From Annona cherimola (Eukaryota; Streptophyta; Magnoliopsida; Magnoliales; Annonaceae): a stretch of 64,000 bases of DNA. Within the stretch, counting starts at the first letter, position 1, and each line of letters begins with the position of its first letter. The stretch lies in NCBI GenBank assembly GCA_030490835.1, contig CM059975.1, forward strand, positions 34,690,133 to 34,754,132. Direction: 5' to 3'. Both the position numbers and the translations under genes were made by a program. Shown here piece after piece: positions 42,331 to 54,665 of the stretch. The notes under the pieces were generated by a model. The model was not told where the DNA came from and ran no database searches. It was given only the letters and a program-made list of their open reading frames with translations.

Positions 42331-43890
42331 TAACAATTATTCAATTTTTCATTAGATATTGCTCCATTAACTATTTTAGGTTCAACATGAGAAATAAAAG
42401 CACAATGACCCGAAACATTTTAAAGTGAACTTTGGGTTTTGACTTTATCATAAACATTGCTAATAGCATGCTTAACTAGATGATTCTTTCGCACATGAAG
42501 ATTTTGAGATTTTGAAGAACATCACCTACACTTACCATATCTTTATCTATCAATGTTTTTTGTATGTCGAGAATGTTTTCTTCTTCATATGAAAGATCAA
42601 CTTTCTCGGCCCAGTATTAGGTTCATCAAAGGTGACATGTATTGACTTTTCAACTATATAAGTTCGCAAATTGTAGACTCAATATACTTTGCTAGAAAAA
42701 GAATAGCCTAGAAAAATATCTTCATCGCTATTATAATCAAATTTACCAAAGTTACATTTTCCATTATTTAGTATAAAGCATTTATAATCAACAGTATGAA
42801 AAATATGCAATGTTCGGCTTTCAATCTTTCCACAATCCATATAGATTTTTTTTTGTTATTGGACGAATATAAACACGATTTATGATAAAACATGCAATGT
42901 TTCCTACTTCAACCCAATAAATATGTAGTAAATCAGCATCAATCAATATTATTCTAGTCATTTCAATCAAGTTCTATTCTTTTCCCTCAACAACTCTATT
43001 TTTTTGTGGTGTTCTAGAAGCCAAGAAGTTATAATTTATTCCAAAATGATCATAAAATTTTGCAAAATGCTAATTGTCAAATTCTCTTCCATGATCATTT
43101 TAAACTGCAAATATTTTCAATCCACGTTTATTTTGAATTTTACAATAAAATTTTTGAAATAAATTAAAGCATTCATCCTTACTTCCTAAAAATAATACCC
43201 ATATATATCTTAAAAAAATCGATAATGACATAAGCATAATGTTTTTCGGCCAAACTTCTAGTTTTTGTAGGTCCAAATAAATCCATATGTAGTAACTATA
43301 GAGGTTCTGTTGTTGACATAATATTTTTTATTTGAAAGAGACTTTCTTTTGTTTACCAAATTGACAAATATTATAAAAATATTTTAAATTAATTTTTAAG
43401 TTTAGTAAACCATCAACAAAATTAATCTTTTGCAGTTTTTTGGCATATCCTAATCTTCTATGCCAAATCAAAATCTCATTATCTATTGCAGATAATCATT
43501 TTATGTAGCCTACACTAAGATCTAGAATGTACACATTTCCCTTCCTTTTCTGCAGCAAATATTGTTATCTACATTATCACAAACGATGCACATGTTAGAT
43601 TTAAATACAACTTCAAGGCCTTTATCACAGAATTGACTAATGCTTAAAAAATTATGTTTAAGCCCAATGTATTATTTATTTCAATACTTTTGCAACTTAC
43701 CATACATGTACTTTGATGTAACCTTTCTTGTTATTTACAAAAGTAACCTCTCTTTTATTTTACATTTCTAAAAATTTGAATGCATATTTATTTTTGATCA
43801 TATGATGTAAACAACTATTATTCACATACCATCTTATTTGGCAAGTTGACTTCATGCAGTCTTGCAAAACAAAAGAAAAAACCTTTACTG
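42331..43890 (-). pseudogene. pol: Protease and integrase of the decayed copia
   Basis: The minus strand parallels 9584-11140 of the intact element block by block (for example the complement of CTCCATTTTTTTGTGGTGTTCT at about 42990 encodes the PQQ-NG integrase block, and the HHMIK/Y-type region at 43790 the pre-protease part). There are no long open frames; identification rests on colinearity with the intact copy. Confidence 0.75.
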
Positions 43891-45400
43891 TTTTGGTACC
43901 CATTTCATGGGTTCATGCTAATTAGTATTATTATTATTATACATTTTAGGTTTCAAAATCAGTTTTGCTTTAAATATCTATAGCTTTCTTACTAGGCAAA
44001 TATATGAAACATGTTCAAAATTATAATAAAAATTGCAAATTCCATTTTGATTTCTAAATATTTTATTTGACTTTCTATTATATACATTTTTATTTTCTTT
44101 TATTTGATTTTTTAAAATCTCATTTTCTCGACAAGATATTTTATTTGCATTTGCAAATTCATATTTTATTCTTTGTCAAATCTAAGATCATTTTTAATTT
44201 TATGTATTTATCTAACATAGTAGTAAATTCGCCAACTAGTTCAGCATATTCTTGTTCCATTTGATTAGCAGTATAACTTACCTCAAAATGTTCATATTCA
44301 TCTTCATGATATGCCATAAATCCTAAACGTGATGTAAGATTAGCTTGATTATCACCAAATCTGGAAGTGACAGATAGTGAAGTTTTAGTATCATATCATG
44401 CCCCATAGTTTTGAATTTTTTCTTTTGTTTAAATCTTTCTTTTCAACAGGAGATGAACATGCATTTTTAAGATGTCTTAAACCTTGACGATTATGATGCC
44501 TTATTTTATCTCCTTCTCTTTTCTCAACATCTTTCCTCTGGTCCTACTATTTTTTTCTTTTTAGATCATCCTGTATCCTTCTAGCAGCTGCATTCCTATT
44601 GTTGTTTTGTTTTTTCTATTTCGAGTGATGAATTGACTTATCTTCTTTGTTAATATAGCAATGTTTTCGTCTTCATCATCTGCATTATCATTAGAATGAT
44701 TAAAAAAACTTTTAAACCAATTACCTTTTTACCTTTTGGATCATTATTATTATTTTTCTTCATAGTAATCTCATGTGTCATAAGGGAGCTTATTAATTGA
44801 TCTACAAACACGGTTGATAAATCATTGGCCTCTTCTATGGCTGTAACATTGTGGTTTAAGAAGAAGGAAGTAATCTCAATATCTTCTTTACTTATTACTT
44901 TTCCTCAATAGACTTACCCAGTGCTTTCAAGGAATTAATTATATTGGTGAATTTACGAAACATCTCAGAAATAGATTTTTTAGATTTCATAATAAAAAGT
45001 TCACAGTCGTGCATCAATATATATATATATCTTGGACTCATGAACTTCGGAAGTATCTTCATGTCTTACCATGAGTGTATCCCATACCTCTTTGGCCGTG
45101 GCACAAGTGGATATCTTATTGAATTTAAATGGGCAAAATGTACAATATAAAACATTTAAAGCTCTGACATTTAATTGCACTTGTTCATTTTATTGTTCAT
45201 TTAGTTCAATTACATCATCTCCAGGTAAAGTTACATCTCTATGAACAGCATTCCAAAGTTTTAGATCTTGACCTATGATAAAGATCTACATTTTGTGTTC
45301 TCAATATCTATAATTTGTGTCATGAAAATATGGTGGTATGGTTATGTAATGGCCTTCACCATATCCAATCTCCACTTACTTCTCAGTTGTTATGATCTCT
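43891..45400 (-). pseudogene. gag: gag of the decayed copia
   Basis: Begins on the minus strand at GGTACCCATTTCATGG-type sequence (complement of 43898), where intact gag ends, and runs to the PBS at 45420. Recognisable blocks include the complement of TCATAAGGGAGCTTATTAATTGA (LISSLMTHE-type) near 44780 and the ETSEVQD-type region near 45040. Heavily broken. Confidence 0.72.
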
Positions 45401-45417
45401 TTGGATTAATTCAAAGA

Positions 45418-45431
45418 CCACTCTAATATCA
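45418..45431 (-). promoter_or_regulatory. Decayed PBS of the second copia
   Basis: On the minus strand TGATATTAGAGTGG, two transitions and one more change from the iMet-type TGGTATCAGAGCGG of the intact copia, at the same distance from the LTR. Confidence 0.7.
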
Positions 45432-45433
45432 AT

Positions 45434-46343
45434 TATTAGGCTCGTATGAAACTAATAAATGAAAGGGACAAAAGCACAAAGAGAGATTCAAGAAAGAACA
45501 GGATGGATTTCACACATCACAAAAAATAATCCAAAAAAGATACCACAAATTATAATAGTTGGGTTAATGCACCTACTTTACTTTCTAAGTCAACCCTTTG
45601 ACTTAGGTTTCCACTAGTAAACTTATAACTCAAGTTATAGATGTGCGATCTTAATTATTTTCTAGATAACACAAATGGCTCCAGATGGTAGGTGAAGCTT
45701 TTTACAAATCATGATGAAAGTTTTCCTCTTGAATTAAACAATCTCTAATTCAAGGTAAAATAAACAAAAATAAAATAAAGCTTGCAACCAGTTGAACAAT
45801 ATAGAAGCACAGAGATGAAGCTCTAGTAGGATAGTCACAACGATCTTCAATATGCTACTTCTAACGGATGGACAGAGAATCACAGAAAACTCGTTGAGAC
45901 AGATCTACATTTTTTAAATGATTCTCTCTTAATTCAATTTTCCTTTGGAATATTCTTTATTTAGAGCTTTGAACTTCCAAAACCGTCAAAAGAGATTTTC
46001 TCCACCAATCCTCAATCACTCCGATTTTTCTGAACAAACTATAACAACTTAACAAACTAGAATAACTCATCTTAAAAAATTAACCGATTTGTTATGTCAT
46101 CATCTAACTATCTATCCATAGATTACTCTAAAAAACAATCAAATTTTCAACCCAAATTTGTGAAAGTTTTAAGCCAAACTATTAATGTTTTAAACCAAAG
46201 CTATTAAAACTTTAAATCAAAATTGCTGAAGTTTTAAACAAAAATTGCTAAAGTTTTATAGAAAAACTAACACACAATTCTATACTAACTTGTTACAACC
46301 ATTCATCTCAGATGAAATACAATCAAACACATTTCAAGTATTA
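45434..46343 (-). repeat. 5' LTR of the decayed copia
   Basis: About 910 bp, starting near TATTAGGCTCGTATG and ending CATTTCAAGTATTA; partner of 31642-32511. The flanking pentamers do not match, so the TSD has decayed or the end is misplaced by a few bases. Confidence 0.82.
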
Positions 46344-46399
46344 AATTCTTAACCTGTCTATTATCAAAACACTATAACTCAACAATTTGATCAATACAG

Positions 46400-46690
46400 T
46401 ATAGATACATTACCTAAATTTGCCATACATCCAGCTTCTAAATTATGCTACATTAGGTTTCTCTTTCCATTTATGAGATGATATCATTTATCTAGGAATA
46501 ATGTATGATTGCATATTGATTTTTGCTCCTCTATATCTCCACACCATTTAGCGTTAGCGTAATCTTATAAGAGTAAATCATTTACTTAGTAGAAAATTAA
46601 ATAATTTGCGGTTCCTTTTTTGATATAGTTCAAATTATTTGGATCACTTTCCAAAATGCTCTTCTAGGATTTAACTAGTATCTGCTTGCC
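46400..46690 (-). pseudogene. Ty1/copia RNase H fragment
   Basis: Minus-strand translation gives the RNase H signature order YANAKWCGDIEEQKSIC, then LFLDK, then NGKRNLM and HNLEAGCMAN, equivalent to DADWAGD...RKSTSG...F.LG...[14 protein letters not shown]. Contains stops. It lies outside the copia LTR at 46343 and differs from the Sirevirus copies, so it belongs to another copia family. Confidence 0.65.
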
Positions 46691-46808
46691 AAATTAATGA
46701 TGTAACAAGTGTCAAGATAAGTACACATCATAGTGTACATCGAGAATTACATTGGGATAAGGAACTACCGTAAAGTTTCATCAGCTACCATCACCCTCCT
46801 AGCTAATC

Positions 46809-48480
46809 TTACACCCTAACCTTTCCCTCATGCTCCTTTATCTCCCCTTCGACCCCCTTCCCCTCACTAATTCCCTGCAGCTCAACCCCCTTCCCATCAA
46901 CCTTAAATCTCATGGTGTGCCTCTTCCAATTACACATTAGGTCATACAACCATTGCAGCCCAACGATAGCATCTATCCTCTCCAAATCAACACAAAAAAT
47001 CCATCTACCCTCAATAATCCTATAGTTCAACTATCACCCCCTGACATTTGCGCTTTCATTACATTTTACTGTCATTAACAAGGTCAACAGCCACTGAATT
47101 GATGACTAACATAAGAAACTTCATATCTACTATCAGCCTTTGACTAGTAAAATTATTTTTATTCATACTATCAATAAATACAATTAATTCTCGGCTATTA
47201 GTCTAGCCTTGAACTCTCATGACCTTATAAGAATGAGTGTCCATTGCTACACATAAGGACATCATCAACAACTTTCGATGATATTCCACCTTAGACTCTT
47301 GGTTTGAACTGACTTCTATCAAATTTTCCCCTTCTCCCTCATGCAATAACATAAAGAGTTATTTGCTACAACATATGTGCCCCTTAACAAATTTTTGAAC
47401 ACAAGTCGTTCACATTTCTGGCTTACATTTCCTCCTAAGAAAGCCGCTTCACAAGTGCATCCTAACTAAACTTCCAGCTACACTGCCTTCTTATCCCTTG
47501 AAGACTATTGCCACAAAATTTTGCACTCTTATGTTTTCTAACTTCCTGGCCTCTTCAATTGCAATCCTCAGAATAAGAGGATTGCCATACTCTAAATCCG
47601 CCCGAATATCTCCACGAAGGCCTCACAGAAAGCAACACTTGAACCATTCATCGGTCAACCCATTAGTACTGTTCAGCAGCCTCTCAAAACCAAGTATATA
47701 CTCCTCCAACTAGCCAGACCGACTAAGCCTTATCAGCTTTTTATTTACACACTTTATTTCCAAGCTTCCAAAACATGCACACACAAATCTTTGCAAAAAT
47801 CGCCTCGTTCAATGAAAGGCCTCTCCCTTCGAATATATCTAGTCATTGGATAGTAATCTTCACCTTCATCTCCTCTTCATTTACGTAAATGTTGAAATAA
47901 TTATTAGCCTGAATGATCCAAGCACTCGGATCTCCTCCAACAGAGAATATAGGAAACTACGCTTTAACATGTCTCACCAAGTCTCCTTCTAAACTTTGTA
48001 ATTTATTCGTCCTCTAGTTAGATCCCTCCCCCTGCTTGATAAGTACATTGCGGCCTCCATTATAGCTTGACACTATAACACCTTCCACATTCAACTGCCA
48101 CAACTACAATTTTAGTCCCACACTCTCCCACAAGTTGGACAATGGAAATCCAAACCCATCCCAAGAAAGATTAGATGTCCTTTAGTTGACTTCGACTCTT
48201 CAAAAATCTTTTGATGCAATCAAACTCTCTAGCACCTCGAAACCCTTTTCAATTTCTCTTAGAAAGCTTTTCCAACCTCATTGGGTTTGAATCCAATGAT
48301 GTTACCTTCTCATTCATCACATCGACCTTCCCTTCTACTATTATCACCCTCGCCTCTATCAAATTCATCTTCGCTTGTATTTCTACTATCTTCCCAACCA
48401 TCTCTACCTGTCATTGTTCAATTCCATTCAATCTCTCCTCCAATTGCTTGACTATTGAGATTCAATAGATTGTCGTAGCT
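46809..48480 (-). pseudogene. Ty3/gypsy chromovirus gag-protease fragment
   Basis: From right to left: a gag coiled-coil start (about 48200-48460, QLEERLNGIEQ, MNLIEARVIIVEGKVDVMNEK), a gag core (47498-47760 minus, LEEYILGFERLLNSTNGLTD, DLEYGNPLILRIAIEEARKLEN), a relic knuckle, a protease start at about 47170 with FIDSM in place of D-S-G, and the protease end 46809-47030 (WIFCVDLERIDAIVGLQWL). RT and the rest are missing. Stops throughout. Confidence 0.78.
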
Positions 48481-48489
48481 TTGATACCA
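48478..48489 (-). promoter_or_regulatory. PBS of the chromovirus fragment
   Basis: TGGTATCAAAGC on the minus strand, one change from the iMet-type PBS. The sequence to its right (48490-48649) would be the 3' end of that element's 5' LTR, cut by the Athila LTR. Confidence 0.7.
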
Positions 48490-48939
48490 ATAATAGATGA
48501 ATCTACAAAAATTCCAATGAATTTTTATTGATTTAAGCGAGAAAATCTCATTATTCGATACAAGAGAATGAAATTGGAAAAGAAAAGAAATTTGTAAAAC
48601 AAGACAAGCTCAATGAGATCTTTGATAATTGAAAATTAATAATATATTTTGTGGGCATTTTATACCAATTTGGTGGGTAATTAATTGGGTTTAATGTGAA
48701 ATTTGGTTTAAAACATGTTTTTCTGACATTTGAGTATTAAATATTAATTTCAAGCGATTTAAACAATTTTTGTGATCTTTTGGCTTAAAATTATAATTTT
48801 ATTTGTTGTCATAAAATTAAATGAGTTTGAATAATTTTTTATATTGGAAACCCATTTATTAATTTAAGCAATTAATGACTTAAAATATTTTTTATTTAGG
48901 AAAAAATAAATTTCAGCAAGTGGGCCCTACAAAAATCAC

Positions 48940-49770
48940 CGCCGTCCATCCAACAAAACCATATAATTAATGCAGGCCATCCAATTCAATCCAAGCTGTC
49001 CAGCCCATGATCGTCATCATTCAAATAATCTCAACCACCCATTCATGCCTAGAAATTTTCAGCTCTTCAGATCTCAGCTGTTCGAAAAATCCAAACCGTC
49101 CAATGATCCAGATTTTTACACCGCTCAAAGCTCCATCAGAACCGTCCATCTATATGCAATTGTCCATCCATTAATCTCATGCAAGATCAGCAACGACCTG
49201 AAATTAAACAGCAGCCCACATGGACCGTCCAGAATTTCAGCGGATCCAAGCCATCCAAATTTTTTGATCTAGGTCATCCACTAGCAACTAGATCCGCACC
49301 GTCCAGATTTTTGTTTAGAAAATCATAAAATCTAGACCGTCCATTTATTTCAGCAAATCACTGTCCAAAAAAAACTATTCCAGCCATCCAGATTTTCTGT
49401 CCACCCAATCATCCCATCACAACTGTCCATTGTTTTTATTCCAGTGGTCCAAATATCAAAATCCAGAACGTCCGCACCCATCAGATCTGAAATTCAAGCC
49501 GCCAATCCAGAAATTCCACCGCCCAGTTTAATTTGAGCCATTTGTCAAACAAATTCCAGTGGTCCCACAGCTGACCGCTTAAGATAAGCCAATCCAGAAT
49601 TTAAAATCTGACCGTCCACATGTAAATCTCCATGCATCCATTGCCAGTCAGCAAATCTAGATAATATCAGTCGTCCAACCTTTTCACGATGCAATGTGAA
49701 TTGCGTCCAATGAAGATGGGGCCCACATACCTTATGCAGTCCAGCAACCAATCTCGTGTTCCGTCCAAGA
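48940..49770 (+). repeat. U3 region with dispersed CCGTCCA/CCATCCA motifs
   Basis: At least fifteen GTCCA and a similar number of ATCCA words occur within about 800 bp, often as ACCGTCCA followed by GATTTT or CAT. The stretch is C-rich on this strand, unlike neighbouring AT-rich DNA. It lies upstream of the LTR TATA box, so it may be a promoter array. Confidence 0.6.
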
Positions 49771-50025
49771 CGTTCTAAGCTGCGTAATTCAAGCATATGA
49801 CGTCCAGATATCATGCGGAATTCCAGCTTCACATACGCAATTAGCTAGGATGCGTAGTGGTCCAACATTACAAACAGGCTACATATACTTCAACTATAAA
49901 ATAGGAGAGGAGGGGATTTCCAGCGGTAGATTTTTCCGGACAGAAATTTGAGAGAGAAATTCCAGCGAGAAGGAACGAGCAGAAAAGTTAGAGTAGAATT
50001 TTGAGAGAGAAAGAGCAATGAGGTG

Positions 50026-50030
50026 GAGAG
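50026..50030. repeat. 5-bp TSD (GAGAG), left copy, solo LTR
   Basis: Repeated at 51949-51953. The GA-rich context means chance match is somewhat likelier than usual, but the TG/CA boundaries coincide exactly. Confidence 0.85.
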
Positions 50031-51167
50031 TGTTGGAAACAATGTTCAAAATAAAACAAATTAACCAAGGATTGAGTTTTGATGATTAACAAGAACTAAT
50101 TTGAGTATATATATATATAACTAATATGTTTGCCAAGTGTTTAAGGAAAGCAGAGAAGTCAAGTCGATCTTCGAGTCGACTTGAACTTCGACTTGGAGTG
50201 AAGTCGATAGTGAAGTCGACTCCACTAACGACTTCAAACAAGCTAAAACTGGACAAAGTTGAAAATGGAATTCTGACGAGTGAAGTCGCAGGCCAAGTCG
50301 ACTCCACATGCGACTTGGGTAGTCAAGTCGCATACGAAGTCGACTCCAGCATCGACTTCGAAGTACACAAAAATGTCCAGCGTTGAAATCTGGCTCCCGA
50401 AGATGCGAAGTCGCAGACGAAGTCGACTCCAAGTGCGACTTGGGCGAAGTCGCAAACCAGGTCGACTCCAACTTCGACTTGAGAAGTTTTGAAGTCTAAG
50501 CTGAAATTTCAAAGCATATCCAAGACATCCATTTGAAGTTTCTCACATACAAATGAGCTTTAAAGACTATTCTCAAAGTGACTTAAGATCAAAGCAAGAA
50601 TACAAGTTCAAGTTCAAATCAAGTCTATCAAGCTCAAAGCAAAATCTTCAAGATAGCTTCCAAATGGAGTAATACCCAAGTCATGAAGATCAAGTGAGTC
50701 CGAAACAAAGCAAGGAACACACATATTTTGTGTAAGGACTCATAGCTTTCAAATAGTTTGCAAGATTCAAGACATTTCAAGAGTATCCAGGCCAAGCTCT
50801 TCATCGAATCACAAGAACTACAAACATAAAGGCCACTCAACATTCATGAAGACTAAAGGGAGAAATCTAAAGCAAACTAAGTAAGGATCAAGGCGTTTCT
50901 GCAATAGATCAAGCCAAGTCGCAACCCAAGTCGACTTCAGGATCGACTTGAGTTGAAGTCTGAAAGCCAAGTTGACCCAAGTCTCAGACTTGAGTTTCTG
51001 AAAAACTCAAGTCGCAGGCCAAGTCGACTCCATGTGCGACTTGGAAGCCAAGTCGCAGGCCAAGTCGACTTCATCTTCGACTTGGAGTATAACGGTCAAA
51101 TTTTCGAACGTTGGAGTTCATTTATTGCGCACCAACCACCTCCACAACGTTCATATTTTCTTCCCTC

Positions 51168-51175
51168 TATAAAAG
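51168..51175 (+). promoter_or_regulatory. TATA box of the solo LTR
   Basis: TATAAAAG in CCCTCTATAAAAGGACC, just after the GTCGAC array and at the same relative place as in the intact copia LTRs. Confidence 0.7.
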
Positions 51176-51542
51176 GACCCTCAAATGAACGTGAAAACAC
51201 AACAAGAGAATACAAGACACTACGTTAAAGTTCAAAGAGAGAAAAGAAGTACAAGAAAGGTTTCCTATTTGCTTTTCTCCATTATTGAGTGGTCCGTATA
51301 AATTCTAAGGAAGAAGAAAGCTTCAAGTTGCTAGCGCCTTCAACAATATTCATCCACAGCTGCTTCCACAACTTCTTCCTCGAGCTAAATCTGCCTACAC
51401 AAATCTGTAAAGTGTAGTTTCATTTATTTCATTGTCTTGTTGTATAAATCTTGATTTAGCTTGGGTAGCTAAGATCAAGTATATGCAAAGTAGGGTGTGA
51501 TTGGAGTGAGACTCATCACCTACTTTTGCATGTGAGTTGTTT

Positions 51543-51692
51543 ATGCCCCCTAGAGCTAGAATCTAGAAGAGAGCAAGTGGCTCTAGTTGTATATGCCCCC
51601 TAGAGCTTTGAATCTAGAAGAGAGCAAGTGGCTCTAGTTGTGTATGCCCCCTAGAGCTTTGAATCTAGAAGAGAGCGGTGACTCTAAGTGTA
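51543..51692 (+). repeat. 50/51-bp tandem triplication inside the solo LTR
   Basis: Three units beginning ATGCCCCCTAGAGCT at 51543, 51593 and 51644, each with GAATCTAGAAGAGAGC and ending in CTCTAGTTG-like sequence. The LTRs of the intact copia and the 23-kb solo LTR have a single unit. Confidence 0.85.
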
Positions 51693-51948
51693 TTCTTGGA
51701 ATACATAGTGGAACCCAAGTCACAACGGAGTGTGAGCTTGGAAGAGTGGAGTAGGGAAGGTTTGCCCGAACCACTATAAATCTTGTGTTCTACTTATTTT
51801 TACTGCTTTATCTTATTTGCTCTTCATTCGCTTAAAAAGGGGATTAACTTTTTCAAGGGGTTAAGATTTTTTGATTTACCAGAAGAAATTTTAAAGAACC
51901 CAATTCACCCCTCCCCTCTTGGGTTTAGCCATCAACTCGGGACCAACA

Positions 51949-51953
51949 GAGAG
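51949..51953. repeat. 5-bp TSD (GAGAG), right copy, solo LTR
   Basis: Identical to 50026-50030. Confidence 0.85.
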
Positions 51954-52800
51954 CACAGGCAAAAGACGGACCGGTGAGTTGCGTAAAGTAGCCAACACAC
52001 CATCATGAGCTTCAAACTAATAAACCTTCCTATCTTTTTTCCTTTTTAATTTTAATTGTCTTGTTTAAGATGGATTTTGATTTTATTTTTATTTTGGACT
52101 TAAACATGCTTGGCTAAATCCTAATTCTAGGGTTTAGGATGTAGCATGCGTACAATGTAGCGTGGTGTAAGTTTTTAATTTATTTATGATGGATATTATT
52201 GTTAATTTAATATCTTGTGATTTTTAATGCTTGTCTTGTACATGAGCCTGTACTTTGGCATGATTCAATATATTAGGTGATGGAACCGAGAGGTGGAAAT
52301 CTAATATACGATAATCAAGATATTAAACCTGAAAATCTAAGATCATGAGAATAGGCATGATGATCTTGAGAAATTCCATGAACAAGCCACAGAACTTAAT
52401 GGATTCTAATTAACTTAATCCCATGAGAATAAGTGGTTAAGAAAATTATGGTACGCCTTGTAGGTTTCTAGAGAAGGTGCAAGGATAAATTAGGGTTTGT
52501 TCTCCTTTAACAAACAATATCCAGATTAAATAATTATACCACTACCCGTTGCAAAAGATGCATGTGGAATCCTAGACCCTAAGTATTCGCACTCTCGTTT
52601 TCTACTCGTTCTAGTTTTCACTTCCCATTTTTCTATTTCTTTTCTATTTTATTTACTCATCCCACTTATCTATCTCATTTTATATCCGACACGAAAGCTT
52701 TACAAGCAAAGTTTATAGTCCCGAATTCCCTATAGATCGATAATTTATATACTACAATCTACGACCCGTGCACTTGCGGTGAGATTGCGAACAAGTATTT

Positions 52801-52818
52801 TGGCGCCATTGTCAGGAA
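52801..52818 (+). promoter_or_regulatory. Athila-type primer binding site
   Basis: TGGCGCCATTGTCAGGAA, a close variant of the Athila PBS, following GCGAACAAGTATTT. Confidence 0.88.
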
Positions 52819-53050
52819 ATTCGGCGTTACTTTAAATTTTATTTTTAGATACTTTATTTATTTATTTTCTTCTTTTTTTCCTTTCTCTATTTTTTTGTCT
52901 ATTTTTTTCTCTTTCTACTTTCTATCTTTTGTCTCTCTCTATTTTTATTTTTATTTTATTTTAGTTTATTTATTTATTTATTTTCTTTTCTTTTTCATCT
53001 CTCGTTCTTATCTGTTTTTATCTTTTCTGAACTAGCTAGTTAATCTTTGT

Positions 53051-54665
53051 ATGCACCCGCATACTCGAAGCTTTGCAAAACAATTAGCTGAAAACTATTT
53101 ATTGTTGACCCTGAGATTGAACGTTCTTTTAGGCGAAGAGTTCGTGACTACAAGCAGCAGCAATCTTCTCAAGACACCATGGCGGAACACAACAATCCAG
53201 ACTCTCCACATCAAGAGTAGGAGGAAGGTCAGGCTGAGAACAAATTTTCTTCAAGAAGGGTAACTCTTAGTGATCGGAATCGCCCGAACCCTTAAGGATT
53301 TCGATCATGCATAGTGGAACCAGAACTTTGAACTCAATCCCGGGCTTATCTGGATGGTTCAACAAGACAAATTTGCAGGACTACCCTCTGAAAACAGTAC
53401 ACATCACTAAGTTTCTGCAGCTGTGCAACACAATCAAGGTACAAAATATCCCATGTGAGGTAATCTGCCTTCAGCTTTTTCCATTTTCTCTTCATGACAG
53501 GGCAAGCGAGTAGTTTTATTTTATGCCGCCTGACAACTTTAATACATGGGATAAGCTCTCTGCTGCTTTCCTGGAGAAATTCTTTCCACTCATTAAATCT
53601 AGGAAAATCGAGGACGAAATCAATCAGTTCATCCAAAAAGATGGCGAAACTCTATACGATGTATGGGAGAGAATGAAAGATTTGTAGCGCAAGTGTCCTC
53701 ATCATGGCATCTCACAGGGTGACGTTATTGAAAATTTCTTCAATGAACTCAATCGACCTAGCCGAAGCGTTGTCAATTCAGCCGCTGGTGGCCGATTCAT
53801 GCGACTCACTGACGAAGAGGTTCTTGAGCTCCTCGATGATTTAGCTCTTTATGATTCTCAATATGGTGATATCCAAGGACCCTCTTAGCGAGATAATGTA
53901 TATGATATCGAATCCATAAATTCTCTTCATGCTAAACTTGATCAACTTTTGCAACAAAAGAAACAGGAACCCACAGACCGAAATGCATCTTCTTCTCGAA
54001 ATATTTCATGTGAGATCTGTGGAGCTTCACACTACATGTCTTAGTGTAGTTTTCCCAACCAGGACAACAGAAGCGAGCAGGCCAATGCATTCAATAACCA
54101 GTATGATACTCGCACTTATGGTAATCTTTACTCAAATACTTATAACCCTGGACAGAGGAGCCACCCTAATTTCTCTTGGGCAAACCAGTCAAATACTCAA
54201 AACTATGCTCAAAACAATAAACCATTTGGTTTCCTAAGAAGACCACTGAACCCTCCCTCATACCAAACTCAGCCCACGCTACCTGCACCATCTCAAGCGC
54301 AATCCTCTGATCCTTTGATTGACAAACTACTTGAAGAAATAAGCCAAATGAAAACCCATATTAAACTCCTTGAAAACCAAATTGCCCAACATGCCACTAC
54401 CACATCCCATAGAGACCAGGGCAAACTCCCTAGCCAACCTGAAGTAAACCCTAGGAAACAAGTGCAAGCAGTTACTTTACGGAGTGGAAAACAGCTCGAC
54501 CCACCTCAACCACCTCAAATTGACACTAAAAAGGAGGTCGAACATGCACACGAGCAAGAAGAGGAGCCACAACCTAAGCCAGTGGTGGAGAAGTCATGCG
54601 TCCCACCACCTCCTTATCAACCCCCTCTTCCCTTCCCTCAAACACAAAGACAGACAAAACTTTAA
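53051..54665 (+). pseudogene. gag: Athila gag
   Basis: Broken over several frames. Recognisable in order: the gag core (FLEKFFP-like at 53570, WERMKDL at 53665), HGISQGDVIENFFNELNRP, NSAAGGRFMRLTDEEVLELLDD (53750-53850), a zinc knuckle CEICGASHYMSQC-like block with a stop at one position (54005-54050), and an open 116-aa tail (54315-54665) with a coiled-coil start LLEEISQMKTHIKLLENQIAQ and the Athila hallmark TLRSGKQLDPP. Confidence 0.85.

Larger units (their letters stand above)
31642..46343 (-). mobile_element. Second, decayed Sirevirus-like copia with nested gag-only element
   Basis: Paired LTRs (31642-32511 and 45434-46343) enclose, on the minus strand, gag, integrase, RT, RNase H and a relic of the accessory ORF, all riddled with stops and indels. 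The LTRs look about 85% identical by eye, so it is far older than the copia at 4012. The block 32573-37902 is a later insertion. Subtracting it leaves about 9.4 kb, a normal Sirevirus size. Confidence 0.85.
50031..51948 (+). repeat. Solo LTR of the Sirevirus-like copia family
   Basis: Starts TGTTGGAAACAATGTT and ends CGGGACCAACA; it is the LTR of the 4012-14579 family in the opposite orientation, flanked by a 5-bp TSD and by Athila LTR sequence on both sides, so it arose by LTR-LTR recombination. It has nine GTCGAC cores (50170-50480 and 50930-51080) upstream of a TATA box (TATAAAAGG, 51168). At 1918 bp it is longer than its relatives, partly through a triplicated 50-bp unit. Confidence 0.93.
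48650..52793 (+). repeat. Athila-type 5' LTR, interrupted by a solo LTR
   Basis: The right end (GCGAACA) is fixed by the Athila-type PBS seven bases later. The left end is my best estimate (TGTGGGCATTTTATACC). Without the 50031-51948 insertion it would be about 2.2 kb. A TATA box (TATAAAAT, 49895-49902) is preceded by about 800 bp rich in GTCCA/ATCCA motifs and followed by a GA-rich leader. No 3' LTR is seen to the right in the window. Confidence 0.7.

Noticed and set aside
50126..50512. Overlapping Ser/Arg-rich ORFs on both strands in the solo LTR
   Set aside because: They are produced by the GTCGAC repeat array, which is open in several frames; no start or domain supports a protein.
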